NCBI GenBank assembly: GCA_034620365.1
Contig: JAQGEQ010000084.1
Location: 930,001 to 994,000 of the forward strand
Direction of reading: 5' to 3'
DNA length: 64,000 nt
From: Pegea sp. RAD2-039
Taxonomy: Eukaryota; Chordata; Thaliacea; Salpida; Salpidae
Shown: piece by piece, positions 1-11,290 of the stretch
Numbering within the stretch: position 1 is the stretch's first letter
Layout: each line of letters starts with the position of its first letter
Program-made: the position numbers and the translations under genes
Notes under the pieces: generated by a model
Databases searched by the model: none
What the model was told of the DNA's origin: nothing
What the model saw: the letters and a program-made list of their open reading frames with translations, nothing else

Positions 1-2940
1 GCTAGGTGGAGTTGATAAAGAGATGAGTTGATATGATCTATGCAAGTCTCATCACGACCTTCACTTAACATCTTTCGAGCCAGAAACAAATGAGATTGGG
101 CTAACCCTGAACAAGATGAAGTTAAATTCATGATAAAAAGAACAACTTTCTGAGAGTTTATAAAAAGTTTAAAAAACAAATTTTATGGAACAAATTAAAT
201 TAGTTTAATATTTTATATGAAAGAATGATTGATTGAAAGATAAGTGGAAACCTTTCAGAGGTGGTAGATAGGTTGGTGATAACTGGAGTACCTCTTCAAA
301 TTCTCTTATGGATTCAGAGTAGTTCTGCAAAAACTAAAAACAAAAAAAGAAGTAAAAAGAAATTTGTAGAAAAATAGAACTCGTCAAAGATTTCAAACCT
401 GATTAACAACACCCATTTGATAAATGGAAAAAACTGATTTCGGGTTCAACCGTCTAGCTCTGTTGAAAGACTTCCAAGCCGATGGATAACTTCCTCTTGC
501 TACATAACTCTCTCCTAAACACTCCCAGCAAATTCTGAGGACAAGTTAGATGATCGTGATCTTTGATGAAAGATGCTAGCGACTTACGAATCGTCTGGGT
601 CGATGCGTAGAACAGATTGAAAGCACCTAATCGCTTCTTCAATCTCTTTATTTTTTAAATGGCACAGACCAAGTCGAAGCCAGGCCCACTTGCACGACCC
701 AGTCCCACTCTTATCAGTGATTTGCTTATACAGCGTGATAGCTGCTTCAAGTTTCTCTGAACAAAATAGTCAGTTCACAATAAAGAGATAAACATGACTA
801 AACCTTGCTGGATGTAGGTATCTGCTAGACATATTCCAGTCTGCTGGTGGCTTGGATTTAGTCTGTATGATTTTTCATAACACTTTAAAGCCTTGACTTT
901 ATCATTTGCTATTTTTGAATAGTATTGACCCAGATAAAAAAATGAAAGGCCGTGGTTGACATTTAACTTTACTGCCTATAGCAAAGCAGATTGAAAAAAG
1001 AACATTTTAGTTGCTATTTAAAAAATAATTACTTTTAAGAAATAGGTGAGACATTTGCTTTTATCTTTTTGATATTCCTCACTGAGATTCCATAAGAACT
1101 GTCCAATAAGAAAATAGCCGTAAAAGAAGTTTGGGTTTGTAGAAATAAATATCTCAATTTGCTTCAAAGCTTCTTCGTTTTTGTGGATCTGTTGATGTAA
1201 TTATATTAATCTCTAAGCATCAGTTCATTTACAAATTAGTACCAAATAACTACAAGTGATTTGATGACATTGTAATAACAATGTCAAGCCATACTTGTTT
1301 TTCATTTTTAATAAATAACTTTCAGCCTTTTCATATTCATTAAGATCAATTAATGTTTCAATTAATTTTGAATAAATTTCTTTCTCATATTTTGTTTCTT
1401 TTTTGAGAATCTGTAAAACATAAAGTAGAAAATGCAATAATTGTAATAGATTGAAATTTTAATATGAAACACTTACCATTTCAAATGTAGTTATTGACAG
1501 CCTTTTTGTTGTACTAACTTCTGAACCAGCTAAACATAGAGATAATAGGTAAGTTAAGTTTAGTTTGGTTGACTCAAAAGAATTTACAGAAAAATATTTG
1601 AGATCTTTTCCAAGCATCTTACATACTTGAAGACCAGCTCTATAAATATACAAAAAAGAAAATTTAAGATCACACAAAAGTTGCTGAAGCTTTTTAATGC
1701 AATTAAAAATCTCTAAAAATCAGTATCTATTTATTTATTTATTTATGAAATCACCTGCAAATTTTCTCAGCTTTTAAATATTCATCGGATTTGAGGTATA
1801 ATTCAATAATCATTATATGCACTGGAAGAAAATATGAGTTTTCTGATAAAGTTTTTTTTAAAAGTGCAATAGCATCATCCTCTTTTCCAAGATTAATCAG
1901 ATTTTTACTTTTGATTACATCTTGATATTTTCCAGTATAATTTTCAAAAATACTCCAATCACTATTATCTAAAAATATAATTTCATATCATGAATTATCA
2001 AACTATCTTTGAATATTTCACCTTTTTGCACCAAAACTTCTAATAACACATCTTGAGCTTGACTTAATTTATCAAAAAGTTTATAACAAATTTCAAGCAG
2101 TTTTTCAAGAGATATTTGAGAAGAATACTTATCAATTAGAAATGAAAATGAAATTTCATATTCATTAACTCCAAAACCTTCCATTAAGCAAATTTCAATG
2201 AGCTTTTTCTGAACCTAAATGAAACAAAGATTAGTTTAAAACGCTATGTGTTTAATTTTTCAAATATTAGAAAATTGAATTGAAAACTCACCCAACTAGG
2301 AACATTTGTTAAGTTTTCAGTATTGTTAATAATAGAAACCAAGCTTGAACAGAGTTGCTTATTTGTAGGAAAATTAACAAATTCAGTTTCCAACAACTTC
2401 CAAATATCATCATACTTTTGCAACTCATGATAAGCTTTATTCAATCCAACTATATACTCAACTTTTTTTGTTTCATTTTCACTTCAAAAATAAAAGAGAA
2501 AATTTTTGAATTAGAGGAATATTTGAATATATAAATGTTGCTTACTTATCAGTCTGTTTATAAAGAAACCAATAAGAAGATAAAAGCAACTTCAAGTTTT
2601 CAGTTGATAAAACTCCAGTCCATTTTTTTGTAAATAAACTAATTAAACCTTCATAGGATAAAGTCTGGCTGCTATCAACTCTAATAGCTTCTTTGTACTT
2701 TTCTACAGCTTCATATTGTTGCAGCAATTCAGTTAGACATTTGCCAGCAAATATAAAAGCAAAGTAGTTGTTTGAGTCAGCTAATAGAACTGCCTGTTGA
2801 AAAAAAGCAAGTTTTAGATAATGCTTTACACACAAGTTATTGAGCTGAGAAACCTGAGCAAGCTCCAAGCCTCCTTCAAAATCTTTGTCTTTGATTTTGT
2901 TCTTAGCAAGTTTTAATGAGTTCTTCACAAACTTTGACAT
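1..2940 (-). CDS. TTC37: Superkiller complex TPR protein SKI3/TTC37 (5' part, runs off left edge)
   Basis: Scaffold of the cytoplasmic SKI complex, which feeds mRNA to the exosome for 3'-5' decay. The start at 2940 opens MSKFVKNSLKLAKNKIKDKD, followed by TPR-like helices (GKCLTELLQQYEAVEKYKEA), the same layout as the animal TTC37 N terminus. Exon 1 runs 2940 to about 2550 (donor GTAAGC). Later exons can be read near 2480-2291, 2216-1755, 1700-1480, 1440-1240 and 780-590. The last of these encodes a clear TPR (EEAIRCFQSVLRIDPDD). The C terminus lies beyond position 1. A polypyrimidine-AG acceptor sits 21 nt upstream of the ATG. One oddity: near 1971-1975 the frame breaks at an A5 run on the plus strand, and adding one base restores a continuous reading frame (LYFLDNSDW). 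Family assignment is firm; exact exon borders in the 3' part are approximate. Confidence 0.85.
1971..1975 (-). other. Single-base frame break in TTC37
   Basis: On the coding strand the codons read TAT TTT TAG, a stop. One extra T, or a -1 slip on TTT, gives TAT TTT TTA GAT and continues the protein. No splice-site pair explains it. It is most likely a homopolymer undercall. Confidence 0.6.
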
Positions 2941-3879
2941 TCTTATAAATGAAACAAATATCTAAAAAATCAAGATATGAGTTATGAAATTAGGATAATT
3001 AATAATAGAATTATATTTGTGTACAAATCTTTATAAAATATTGTGAAAGTGTTTACTAATAAAACGATGTTTTTATAAAAATTTAAATATCTAGAAATAA
3101 ATTGCCTTAATATCAATAAGGTAAACTGTCTGTTTAAATATGTAAAATAGTATGATAATTAGAATAATTGTAAGGAAATAAATTCATCTAAATATTTTGA
3201 AAATTGATGTGTAACAAGCACATAATAAAAGTTTTTTGGTTAATTCCCGACAGAAATGGACTTAGCTACTTTTGGCATATTTTATATTCATACTTTTAAA
3301 GTCAAAACTATATATATTATAATATTAAAAATAGTATAATGTTGATATTTAAAATATAAGAACTTAAAATAAAAGTATACTTGAATAAGTTACACATACT
3401 TTAAAGATTTTAATAGTTGCTTATGTGTCTTATGATTTTTGTTTACTTGTATTAGTAGAAATTTTCATAACTGTGCTAAAAGTAGTTTAAAACCGTTTTA
3501 GTTTAAAGAATTACAATCGCTTATACAAAAAAAAATGCATTGTAAATTTTAAGTTTTTTTTCATTGTCCAGCTTTCTTTACGGTGTTGCGTGAACAAACT
3601 GAATTAACATTGAATTTGAGAAAATTAGATAAAACAAACCAGAAAAAATAAAAGGATTCATTCAAAAGCAATTAGAAAACAATTTTACTTGTTAAGAAAC
3701 TTGATATAAAACTAACTGAGCTTTGCAAAAACTTTATTTAAAATATTTCTAAAATTGAAAACTAATATGTTAAAAGCCTACCATTATCCTAGTATTCCTT
3801 TAACGATGGAAAAGCCTAAATAACTTTTTTATCAAGTTTTTTGGTTATGTTTTGGTCAATAAGAAAAATAGATCTAGTT

Positions 3880-5170
3880 TTTTTTTGCTGTCAGATACAG
3901 ATAGAATGCCGAGCCATGACTTTCATATGTCATAATCCCCCACCAGCGCTATAAGGCTTTTTGAGGCGTATGTTCGATAAAATACTTTTTTTATGCATCT
4001 GGTTTAATAGCAATATAGAGTAGCGTGCCCTAAAGAACCTTCTCAAAATCCGATATTTGGAGACACGGCCTGATGAACAATTTTGTTAAAAGATTTCTAT
4101 TTTTCTCTCTGGGTTTACTTTCATGCCCTTGCTTCTTATGAAGCCACCATAGTGGCACTATTTATCAACAAAGTGAACAGAATCTCATACCATCTCAGTA
4201 GGATTATAGGCACACTCTGAAGCTAAAATTTAAGGTAAACTTATCTTAAACTGCAAATTAGAAAAAAATTAAATTTGTCTTATTTAGTTCTTTAATTTTG
4301 CCAGCGTCGTTAAAATAAGTTTACCTTAAAGTTTAGATTCGGAGAAAAAGTTTTGGTTCATTAACTTCATATAAAGTTTTCAAATCTTTTAAGACAAGAA
4401 ATAAATGAACCCTGTTAAAGCTCTTCATCTAAATACATGCGTCCTAAATTAAAATTCAACTCTTCCGTAAAGAGTCCTCACCTTAAGAAAGATATTACAA
4501 GACGGTTCTCTCCAAAGATCATTCACCAGGAAGACTTTCCTAAGATGTGGCATATCTCTTTCTCATACGAAGACTCTCTATAAGCTAAGTATTAAATCTT
4601 TGTTATATCGACGCCTTTCTCTGTTTTTCTATTACTAATAGAAATTGTTAATAGCTTTTGCTATCTTAACTTGACAGATCGTAATAAGTCCTCAGAGGTT
4701 CTTCAATCAAAAGTAAACCGCTCAACAAATTTTAAGAACACCCAGTGGAGTAACAGCTTTTTAAATATGGTAACCAAGGCTTGGAATTCCTTTCCCGATT
4801 CCATCAAAACCTACCGCATCTTTTAAAATTTTGTTAAAAAGACAAGATTTAAGTAGTTTCTTTATCAGGTGATACATAACACTATCAGTTTCCCCACTTT
4901 CTTCTTCTAATTTATGATATCAAATTCTTTAATTTACGTTTTACTTATGCTTCTAGAGTGTTTCTATTCTTTCTGTATTAATCTTAAATTGTGATACCCA
5001 AAACCTTCCAATTACCTCTTTATTCATAATATTTGATTTTTGTTTGCTATAAGAGCTGTTGAATTTGTCAGTCGCAGTAACATTGTCGCGTTGTACACAT
5101 AAATAAAATTCAAGACTATCTAAAAATTTCCGGAAACAATTAAGTAAATCAAAGTAAATTGATAAAATAA
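3880..5170 (+). mobile_element. Decayed non-LTR retrotransposon (LINE) 3' end
   Basis: The clearest part is 4730-4870. Its plus-strand translation gives GLEFLSRFHQNL in one frame and AWNSFPDSIKTYRIF in another, the typical C-terminal end of L2/CR1-type reverse transcriptases (consensus W-N-S-L-P-D-S-I). Upstream near 4380, LKSFKTRNK matches the same family seen at 17800 and 50450. The tail at 5040-5120 contains TTTGCTATAAGAGCTGT, also found at 40190. Many stops and frame changes show it is dead. Confidence 0.55.
4214..4345. repeat. MITE-like inverted repeat, ~36-bp arms
   Basis: The left arm, 4214-4249, and the reverse complement of the right arm, 4310-4345, share TTTAAGGTAAACTTAT and most flanking bases, about 31 of 36 by eye. 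The spacer is about 60 bp and AT-rich. There is no coding capacity. The size suits a small non-autonomous DNA transposon. I could not define a target-site duplication. Confidence 0.5.
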
Positions 5171-5185
5171 ACATTTTTTAATTTT

Positions 5186-5191
5186 TTTATT
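5186..5191 (-). terminator. Poly(A) signal of SPPL2
   Basis: AATAAA on the minus strand about 23 nt after the SPPL2 stop codon, so the 3' UTR would be very short. Confidence 0.5.
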
Positions 5192-5213
5192 AATTCTAAT
5201 TTCGCAAAAATGT

Positions 5214-6833
5214 TTAAGCTACATTACCATCAGCAACAAAACCTACATTACCATCAGCAACAAAACCTACATTACCATCAGCAACAAAAGCTACATTACC
5301 ATCAGCAACAAGTAATTCATCTGTTCTAGGCAACATATCAGCAGCAGTCATTTCACCTCGCATTAAACTACAAAACTCACCACGCAATAAAGCAACTACT
5401 GATGTAGTGGACCATAGACATGGGACAATATACAACAAAGCTGGTTGGCCAGACTGCATGAAGTACAGAGCAACAGCTGTAAGCATCAAACCAGCAAAAT
5501 ATGCAACACCAGAAGTGATGAAGTACACACGAGTTTTTTTCGACTTTACTTCACTTATCAAAATGTCCCATGAAGCACAAAGAGCTACATGGACTCCAGG
5601 AATTCCGACATCTCCAAATCCTAACAAAGACATTGACATTGAACAAGTTGAAGAGATAAATTTTGGCATCTTGAACAACAATGGTAGCTCTTCATTTGAT
5701 TTTCCGCCACTTGAAGTCGCTATATTCATCATGATACTTTCACCGTTGCTTGTTAAAAATGGAGTAATAAAAACATAAAAAATATCATACAAAAAGTAGA
5801 AAAGTAAAATCAGTGAAAGTTGTTTGTAGTTTTGGAAATTTGCTTTAATTATACCAAATAAACAAATAAATACGCCAAATATATCTTGTAAAACCCAAGA
5901 AAAGGTAGATTTTCGAAGAATAAACCAAGTTATTATCAAAACTAAAATTAACTGAAATAATAAAATTTGGAAAATACTGGTTTGGTTTCTAATCTGATCA
6001 ATCGTGATAATAAATCGTTCACTTTTGTACCATGAAAATTGACTAAAAACCCGGTTCATAATATAAAAAGTTGACAGAAAAGACACAAAGCAAAATAAAA
6101 CAATAAAGACATACACCATAAAATTATAAAAATAATAGACAAGAAGTATAGAAGTAGAAGCAACAAAAATTAATATAAAATATATAAGCAATTGAGAATA
6201 TGCAGGTTTTTTTTTACTCAAAAGTTGACCATCAGGGATAGTTAGAACATTATTAACTCCAGATCTTTGCTTAATAAATGAATTAAATGAACAACTTTTC
6301 CACCAAGCACCAGTAAGACAAGTTAGAACAGCAATCAATTGAAGTAAAACCAAACTATAATCAGATTTTGCTTGTAAAAGTTTCATTTTTATAACACTAA
6401 TATTTAAACTTTGTGAAAAATCTTTTATCCTATTATAAGACTTAACAGTAACAATTGCAACATAAATATTTACATCTAAATAATCTTCATCATCTGCTCC
6501 TGGAGTAATCATTACATCACTAACAATGATTATACCAGAACCATTATTATTTTGTACATTTCTAGCTTTCAATGCAAAGGAACAATTACCACGTTTGACA
6601 AACACTAAATTCTGCTTGTAGTTTACTGAATGATTGTTGCAACCATAATCAGGGTATTTGTCAGTAACAAAAAACATATCAGTTTCTTGTGAGTTATTTG
6701 GAAGAGATTTGAACTTTTGATTAAACTCACTACAAATTGTTTTTGATGAGTTATTTTTGATTGTTGTAAGAAATGCAGGGCTACCATAACATGTTAATAC
6801 AAATGAGGTTAAAAGCAATGTTTTAAGAAACAT
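5214..6833 (-). CDS. SPPL2: Signal peptide peptidase-like 2, intramembrane aspartyl protease
   Basis: An endosomal or lysosomal GxGD protease that cuts type II membrane proteins. The 539-residue protein is complete in one exon. It has a signal peptide (1-17), a lumenal protease-associated domain (about 30-150, with FVKRGNCSFALKA), then nine predicted membrane spans. Catalytic motifs are present: YD at 349-350 (FLYDIFYVF), GFGD at 405-408 and QPAL at 463-466. GFGD rather than GLGD is normal for SPPL2 members. The last 32 residues are four copies of an octapeptide, FVADGNVG. A strong acceptor, TTATTTTTCAG, ends 8 nt before the ATG, so the mature 5' end is spliced even though the coding region is not. 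The lack of introns could mean an old retrocopy that kept its function, or intron loss. Confidence 0.93.
   Translation of the reverse strand: MFLKTLLLTSFVLTCYGSPAFLTTIKNNSSKTICSEFNQKFKSLPNNSQETDMFFVTDKYPDYGCNNHSVNYKQNLVFVKRGNCSFALKARNVQNNNGSGIIIVSDVMITPGADDEDYLDVNIYVAIVTVKSYNRIKDFSQSLNISVIKMKLLQAKSDYSLVLLQLIAVLTCLTGAWWKSCSFNSFIKQRSGVNNVLTIPDGQLLSKKKPAYSQLLIYFILIFVASTSILLVYYFYNFMVYVFIVLFCFVSFLSTFYIMNRVFSQFSWYKSERFIITIDQIRNQTSIFQILLFQLILVLIITWFILRKSTFSWVLQDIFGVFICLFGIIKANFQNYKQLSLILLFYFLYDIFYVFITPFLTSNGESIMMNIATSSGGKSNEELPLLFKMPKFISSTCSMSMSLLGFGDVGIPGVHVALCASWDILISEVKSKKTRVYFITSGVAYFAGLMLTAVALYFMQSGQPALLYIVPCLWSTTSVVALLRGEFCSLMRGEMTAADMLPRTDELLVADGNVAFVADGNVGFVADGNVGFVADGNVA
5217..5312 (-). repeat. 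24-bp in-frame minisatellite, 4 copies
   Basis: The unit CATTACCATCAGCAACAAAA repeats about every 24 bp with one or two differences between copies. It encodes the C-terminal octapeptides of SPPL2. Near identity at the DNA level suggests recent expansion. Confidence 0.9.
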
Positions 6834-6841
6834 GGTTTAGC

Positions 6842-6857
6842 CTGAAAAATAAGCAAT
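6842..6857 (-). other. 3' splice site directly upstream of the SPPL2 start
   Basis: On the minus strand the sequence reads TGCTTATTTTTCAG, then 8 nt, then ATG. It is either a 5' UTR intron end or a spliced-leader acceptor. Confidence 0.65.
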
Positions 6858-9689
6858 TAAACCTAACAACATACAAAAAATATAGTTTATAAAAGTATGT
6901 TCAAAGCCTAATTAATAATTTATTTTAGGTTATATAATTCAAACAAAGTTTAATGTAAACTTAAATTACTTAAACTAGTTTTATTTAACTTCATTTTTGT
7001 CTATTAATAATTTAATTTTATTAAATTGATTATAAAATTAAGATGTAGCTTTATAAATTAATAAAATATATTTATAAAATGACAAAAACTATATAACTTT
7101 TAACAAATCAAACTATTTTATAAACTAATTGAAACAAATTTTATTAACTGTAATCAACCTAACCTAAATTATGAAATATCAAACACAACTCTAATAAATT
7201 GAATAAAAATGTAAATAATTTTAAACAATTGCATTATATCTATTAATAAATTTATAACAAAATAAATTATATAGTAAGATAAATATAAAAACAAAAAAGT
7301 TATTGAATATAACCAAGAAGACAAAAACGTTTTTGCAATACTTTTAAATATAAAAATGTAAATTACAGAATTACGTTTGGCAATTTTGCTATAATTTCAT
7401 CATTAATTTATTTTTATTACAATTATTTTATACTTTATAATACAAATAGACTTATGTTGACACTTAGGTTTTGATTTTCCTTCAAAATCTATTTGATAAA
7501 AATAATTAGAGGCAGCTTATATAGTAGTTAATTCAAAATAATTAATCCTTATAATAAATTATTTAACTTGCTTAAATTATTTTAGTTTTTTCAGTAGTTT
7601 TTTCAAAACTTGTTTTTCTGTACAAAATGACTAAATCATATTTTAGACTTTATCTGTTTTAAGTACAAATTTTTTCCTATTTATTAAATATGACATCACA
7701 ACATAATTTTCTAATTAAACTTAATATCGTACATTTTAAAATTTAAAAAAATGCAGTGTTTGCTTATTTTTGATCGTAAACATTTATTTTAGGATTTAAA
7801 AGAGTTTAACATATAAAAAATTGTCTTTTGTCAAGAACAGTATGTAATTGTAACACTGTAAATAAATAATGCACAAAATTATGTTGGTTATATTAAATAG
7901 CAATTCTTTAAACTATTTTCTCTGATGAGATACAGGCTGTGATATCTTTTTTTAATTCTTACACTTTCTTCATTTCTTGAAAACTTCTAGGAATTAGTAA
8001 ACGGCTGAAAGATATCGTCTTTGATCCGTAGAAGAATTCAGCCTCATATTTGTTTAATTACGATCTACAAAAATCTTTTGCCTAATCTATTCAAGGAATT
8101 TCATTTTTATAACATCATCATGTTCATAAATTCTGATTCTGCTGAACATAAAAACCAATAAAATCAAAATGCTTGAGAGACAGAAGTAACTATTCAATAT
8201 TTTTAATTGCCGAGCTTAGTTGAATAGTTTCAGAGTTTAGTTGAAGACATTTTTATAAAAAAGTTAAAGCTACCAATATATTTGCTATAAGCCATTTTCA
8301 TTATCATCAGAATAACCCTGCGATGAACATAAAGAGTTATATTTGGCTTAGTTTACGGCCAAAGATTTAGGAGCTAGCTTTAAGAAGCCTGTTGGTATTT
8401 TTAAAGTATCTTAGCTAATTTCAGGGGTTTCATTAGCTTCTGAAAGTATGCGAGCAAGTTTTAGAAAGTATTATATATCATCATTTTTCTCTATTAAACA
8501 AGAAGACTAATAATTCCTTTTTAAGTTTTGAAGATTGGTCATCATAAAAGGCAAAATGAACTTAAATTTTGCTATTAGAAACGTCAAACAATAAACTTAC
8601 TTCTAAGAATTTTAGTTCTATTTCAAACTACCAAAAATAGTACTTATGAATGATTAAATAGATTTTGTATAAGCTAAAAAAATCTACTATGCGTCGATAG
8701 AGTGTTTTCTAATTACTTAAGTTTTAAATGAGAAACTTAGGATAGATAAATATTTACAATATATTGAAGTTTACTTAGAATGAAATTACAACTATACTTT
8801 GAATAGTTTATTTGTAAATAATATAAATACCGCAGATCTTGTGGTCATTGTGAATACTGAGCTTATAATTTATAGATTATAACTTAGCTCATATTATTAT
8901 GCATGCTTTACGGGATAAAAAAAAGATCATATACAGCTGTTTATAATTATTAACCAGTTTTCTTTTTAGTGAAAATATTATGCTAAATATGAAAGTAACA
9001 ATTGTTAGTTAGATTTTATTGTTCTTTATATCACTATATTATTTTTATATTAATAGATATTAAATGTTATTATTAGATGGTTTATAAAAGTTAGATAATG
9101 ATGTATTAAAAAGTTGTTTTGTTATAAGCTTTAATGTACATGATTATGTTATTATAATCTTAAAATTTAAATAAAAATGATTAGGCTTATATCATATAAA
9201 GAGTTCTTTAACCATTTTATTATTTAAGTTTATATCAATCAATTATATGTTTTAGAAAATTTGTTTTTTAAATCCTTACATTTCATCTATATCAAAGAGT
9301 TTGATAATAACTCTAGGGCTTTATACCAATAATCTTTGTATAATTTTAATTTTTGAATTTGTGTTATGAAGTCAGTTTTCTATCTTTTTTAATTCTATCT
9401 AAGCAAAATGTTTATAATTTCTTTAAATAATCCTTTTTTCTGTAATGTTAATTAGTTTTAATTTAATGATAATTATATAATCATATTAGAGGTGATTTTA
9501 TAAAGCTATTTATTGTTGCCGTCATCTTTTAAATGTTTTAATTATTTTATTATTTTAAAATTTTATATTATCAAAATGTGAAAAAAGTATTTAAAAACTT
9601 ATTTAAAAAATTATTTAAATAATTATTTAAATAATTCTAAATACAGAAAATTAAAAACTAATAAGTGTTCTGTTGTTAAAGTTGTATAG
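6858..9689. other. Divergent spacer SPPL2-RIOK1, no gene seen
   Basis: Very AT-rich up to about 7900. From about 7920 to 8700 the composition is less skewed, as in the LINE relics elsewhere, but no frame gives a recognisable protein. Both flanking promoters should lie here; no clear TATA box can be chosen in such AT-rich DNA. Confidence 0.5.
9680..9689 (+). other. 3' splice site directly upstream of the RIOK1 start
   Basis: GTTGTATAG precedes the ATG by 11 nt. The coding region itself has no intron, so the acceptor serves a 5' UTR intron or a spliced leader. Confidence 0.5.
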
Positions 9690-9700
9690 TTTGTCTAAAA

Positions 9701-11194
9701 ATGTCTGAAATTGTTCCTGGTCAATTTGATGATGCAGAAGAAGAGTCCTCAGATGTTGAGGTACATCAGAAAAGAATCATTAAAGATGCAAACCCTGAAG
9801 AAGATTTCATTGAAAGTAGATTTGATCTGATTGAAGAAAGAATTCTTCAAGACTATTCAAGTTATGGCCAAGAAAGTTTGAAGCACTTACAACCAGTTGA
9901 CAAAGCGTTGTCATCGAAGTATATGAACCATCTTAATTTTGGTTATTATGAGAAATCAATGAAAGCAAAAGAGTATAAAAATGATCGTTTTTTTAAAACC
10001 AAGGAAAAATCTGACCGTGCGACTGTTGAAGGAGTTCTAGATCCTAGAACTAAGCTAATATTGTTAAAACTGTTTGCTAAAAATGTTTTTAAGGAGTTAA
10101 ATGGTGTTATAAGCACAGGAAAAGAAGCAAATGTATATCATGCTACTTCACATTTAGGTAATGATAAAGCTGTAAAAATTTTCAAAACTTCGATTCTTAC
10201 ATTTAAGGATAGAGACCAGTATATAACAGGTGAACACAGATTTCGTCGAGGTTATGCTCGAAAAAATCCTCGGAAAATGGTTGAGGCTTGGGCTGAAAAA
10301 GAAGCCAGAAACTTGGCAAGAATAGCTAAAGGTGGTGTAAGATGCCCACAATTGTATTTGCTAAAAGGTCATGTGCTTGTGATGGAGTTTATTGGTAAAC
10401 AAGGTTGGCCTGCTCCACTGTTAAAGGATGTTGATCTCTGTGATTCAAAGTATAGACAACTTTATCTAGATTGTGTTTTGATTTTGAGAAAACTTTATCA
10501 GGATTGTAAGCTTGTTCATGCTGATTTAAGTGAGTTTAACTTGTTGTATCATTCAGGAGAGGTTGTTGTGATTGATGTGTCTCAGTCTGTCGAACATGAT
10601 CATCCACATTCCCTTGACTTTCTTCGAAAAGATTGTCATAATATAAATGAATATTTTGCAAAAAAGAAAGTTTCTGTACTAAGCCTCAAAGAACTATTTG
10701 ATTTTGTTACTGATGTGAATATTAATGAAGGAAATATTGACCAGAAAGTCACAGAGATGATGAAGATGGCAATTGAAAAGTCTAATCAGATTGGTTATAA
10801 TAGAAATGAAGTTGATGTTGAAGAAGAGGTTTTTAGACAACGTTTTATCCCAAGAACTTTAAATGAAGTACGAAATTTCGAGGCTGATCTGGAGAAAGTG
10901 AAGAAAGGTGGTTGTGATGATATATTGTATAAAAGTGTTACTGGTGTTGAGTTGGGGACTCAATCCAATAAAATTGAAGAAGAAGAAGAATTAAGTGATG
11001 AAGTGGAAGAAGAAGAAGAAACTCTGCTAAAACGTGTGAAAAATATCGTTATATCCCGAAAAAATATGACTAAAGAAGAAATAAAAGCTCATAGAAAAAT
11101 AGTAAAGGATGCAAATAGAGAAAAAAGAAGTGAAAAAATTCCAAAGCATGTGAAGAAACGAAAAGAAAAAGTTTCAAGCTCTAAAAGAAAATAG
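9701..11194 (+). CDS. RIOK1: RIO kinase 1, 40S ribosome maturation factor
   Basis: Atypical kinase/ATPase for late cytoplasmic 40S subunit maturation, which also binds the PRMT5 complex. The 497-residue single exon is complete. The N-terminal VPGQFDDAE matches the conserved start of animal RIOK1, where this stretch mediates PRMT5 recruitment. The RIO domain spans about 105-365: ATP-binding STGKEANVYHA (138-148), probable catalytic lysine in KAVKIFKTS (about 159), catalytic loop LVHADLSEFN (D275, N280) and metal-binding IDVSQSVEHDHPH (D292). The tail is acidic then basic and ends in KIPKHVKKRKEK, very close to the human C terminus. It is slightly shorter than human (568). It is the first gene of a tight row: the TADA3 ATG follows 96 nt after the stop, with no AATAAA in between. 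Confidence 0.97.
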   Translation: MSEIVPGQFDDAEEESSDVEVHQKRIIKDANPEEDFIESRFDLIEERILQDYSSYGQESLKHLQPVDKALSSKYMNHLNFGYYEKSMKAKEYKNDRFFKTKEKSDRATVEGVLDPRTKLILLKLFAKNVFKELNGVISTGKEANVYHATSHLGNDKAVKIFKTSILTFKDRDQYITGEHRFRRGYARKNPRKMVEAWAEKEARNLARIAKGGVRCPQLYLLKGHVLVMEFIGKQGWPAPLLKDVDLCDSKYRQLYLDCVLILRKLYQDCKLVHADLSEFNLLYHSGEVVVIDVSQSVEHDHPHSLDFLRKDCHNINEYFAKKKVSVLSLKELFDFVTDVNINEGNIDQKVTEMMKMAIEKSNQIGYNRNEVDVEEEVFRQRFIPRTLNEVRNFEADLEKVKKGGCDDILYKSVTGVELGTQSNKIEEEEELSDEVEEEEETLLKRVKNIVISRKNMTKEEIKAHRKIVKDANREKRSEKIPKHVKKRKEKVSSSKRK

Positions 11195-11260
11195 AAATTG
11201 AGACTAAAACAATTTTTTTTTCTAAAAATAGATTAATTTAGGTATTCAACTTACAGAATA

Positions 11261-11270
11261 TCTGTTTCAG
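11261..11270 (+). other. 3' splice site in the RIOK1-TADA3 gap
   Basis: TCTGTTTCAG ends 20 nt before the TADA3 ATG and only 76 nt after the RIOK1 stop. There is no room for an ordinary promoter, first exon and intron here. A trans-splicing acceptor fits best. Confidence 0.6.
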
Positions 11271-11290
11271 ATAATTGATAAATTTATGAA

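Larger units (their letters stand above)
2941..5213. other. Spacer between TTC37 and SPPL2
   Basis: The part from 2941 to about 3850 is very AT-rich and I see nothing in it. From about 3880 to 5170 base composition is more balanced and holds a decayed LINE 3' end and a nested inverted-repeat element (separate entries). No gene seen. Confidence 0.6.

Noticed and set aside
5407..5778. Plus-strand 123-codon open frame
   Set aside because: It is antisense to SPPL2, whose catalytic motifs fix the minus strand as coding.
7920..8700. Possible LINE remnant
   Set aside because: Less AT-rich than the flanks, but neither strand gave a readable RT or endonuclease motif.
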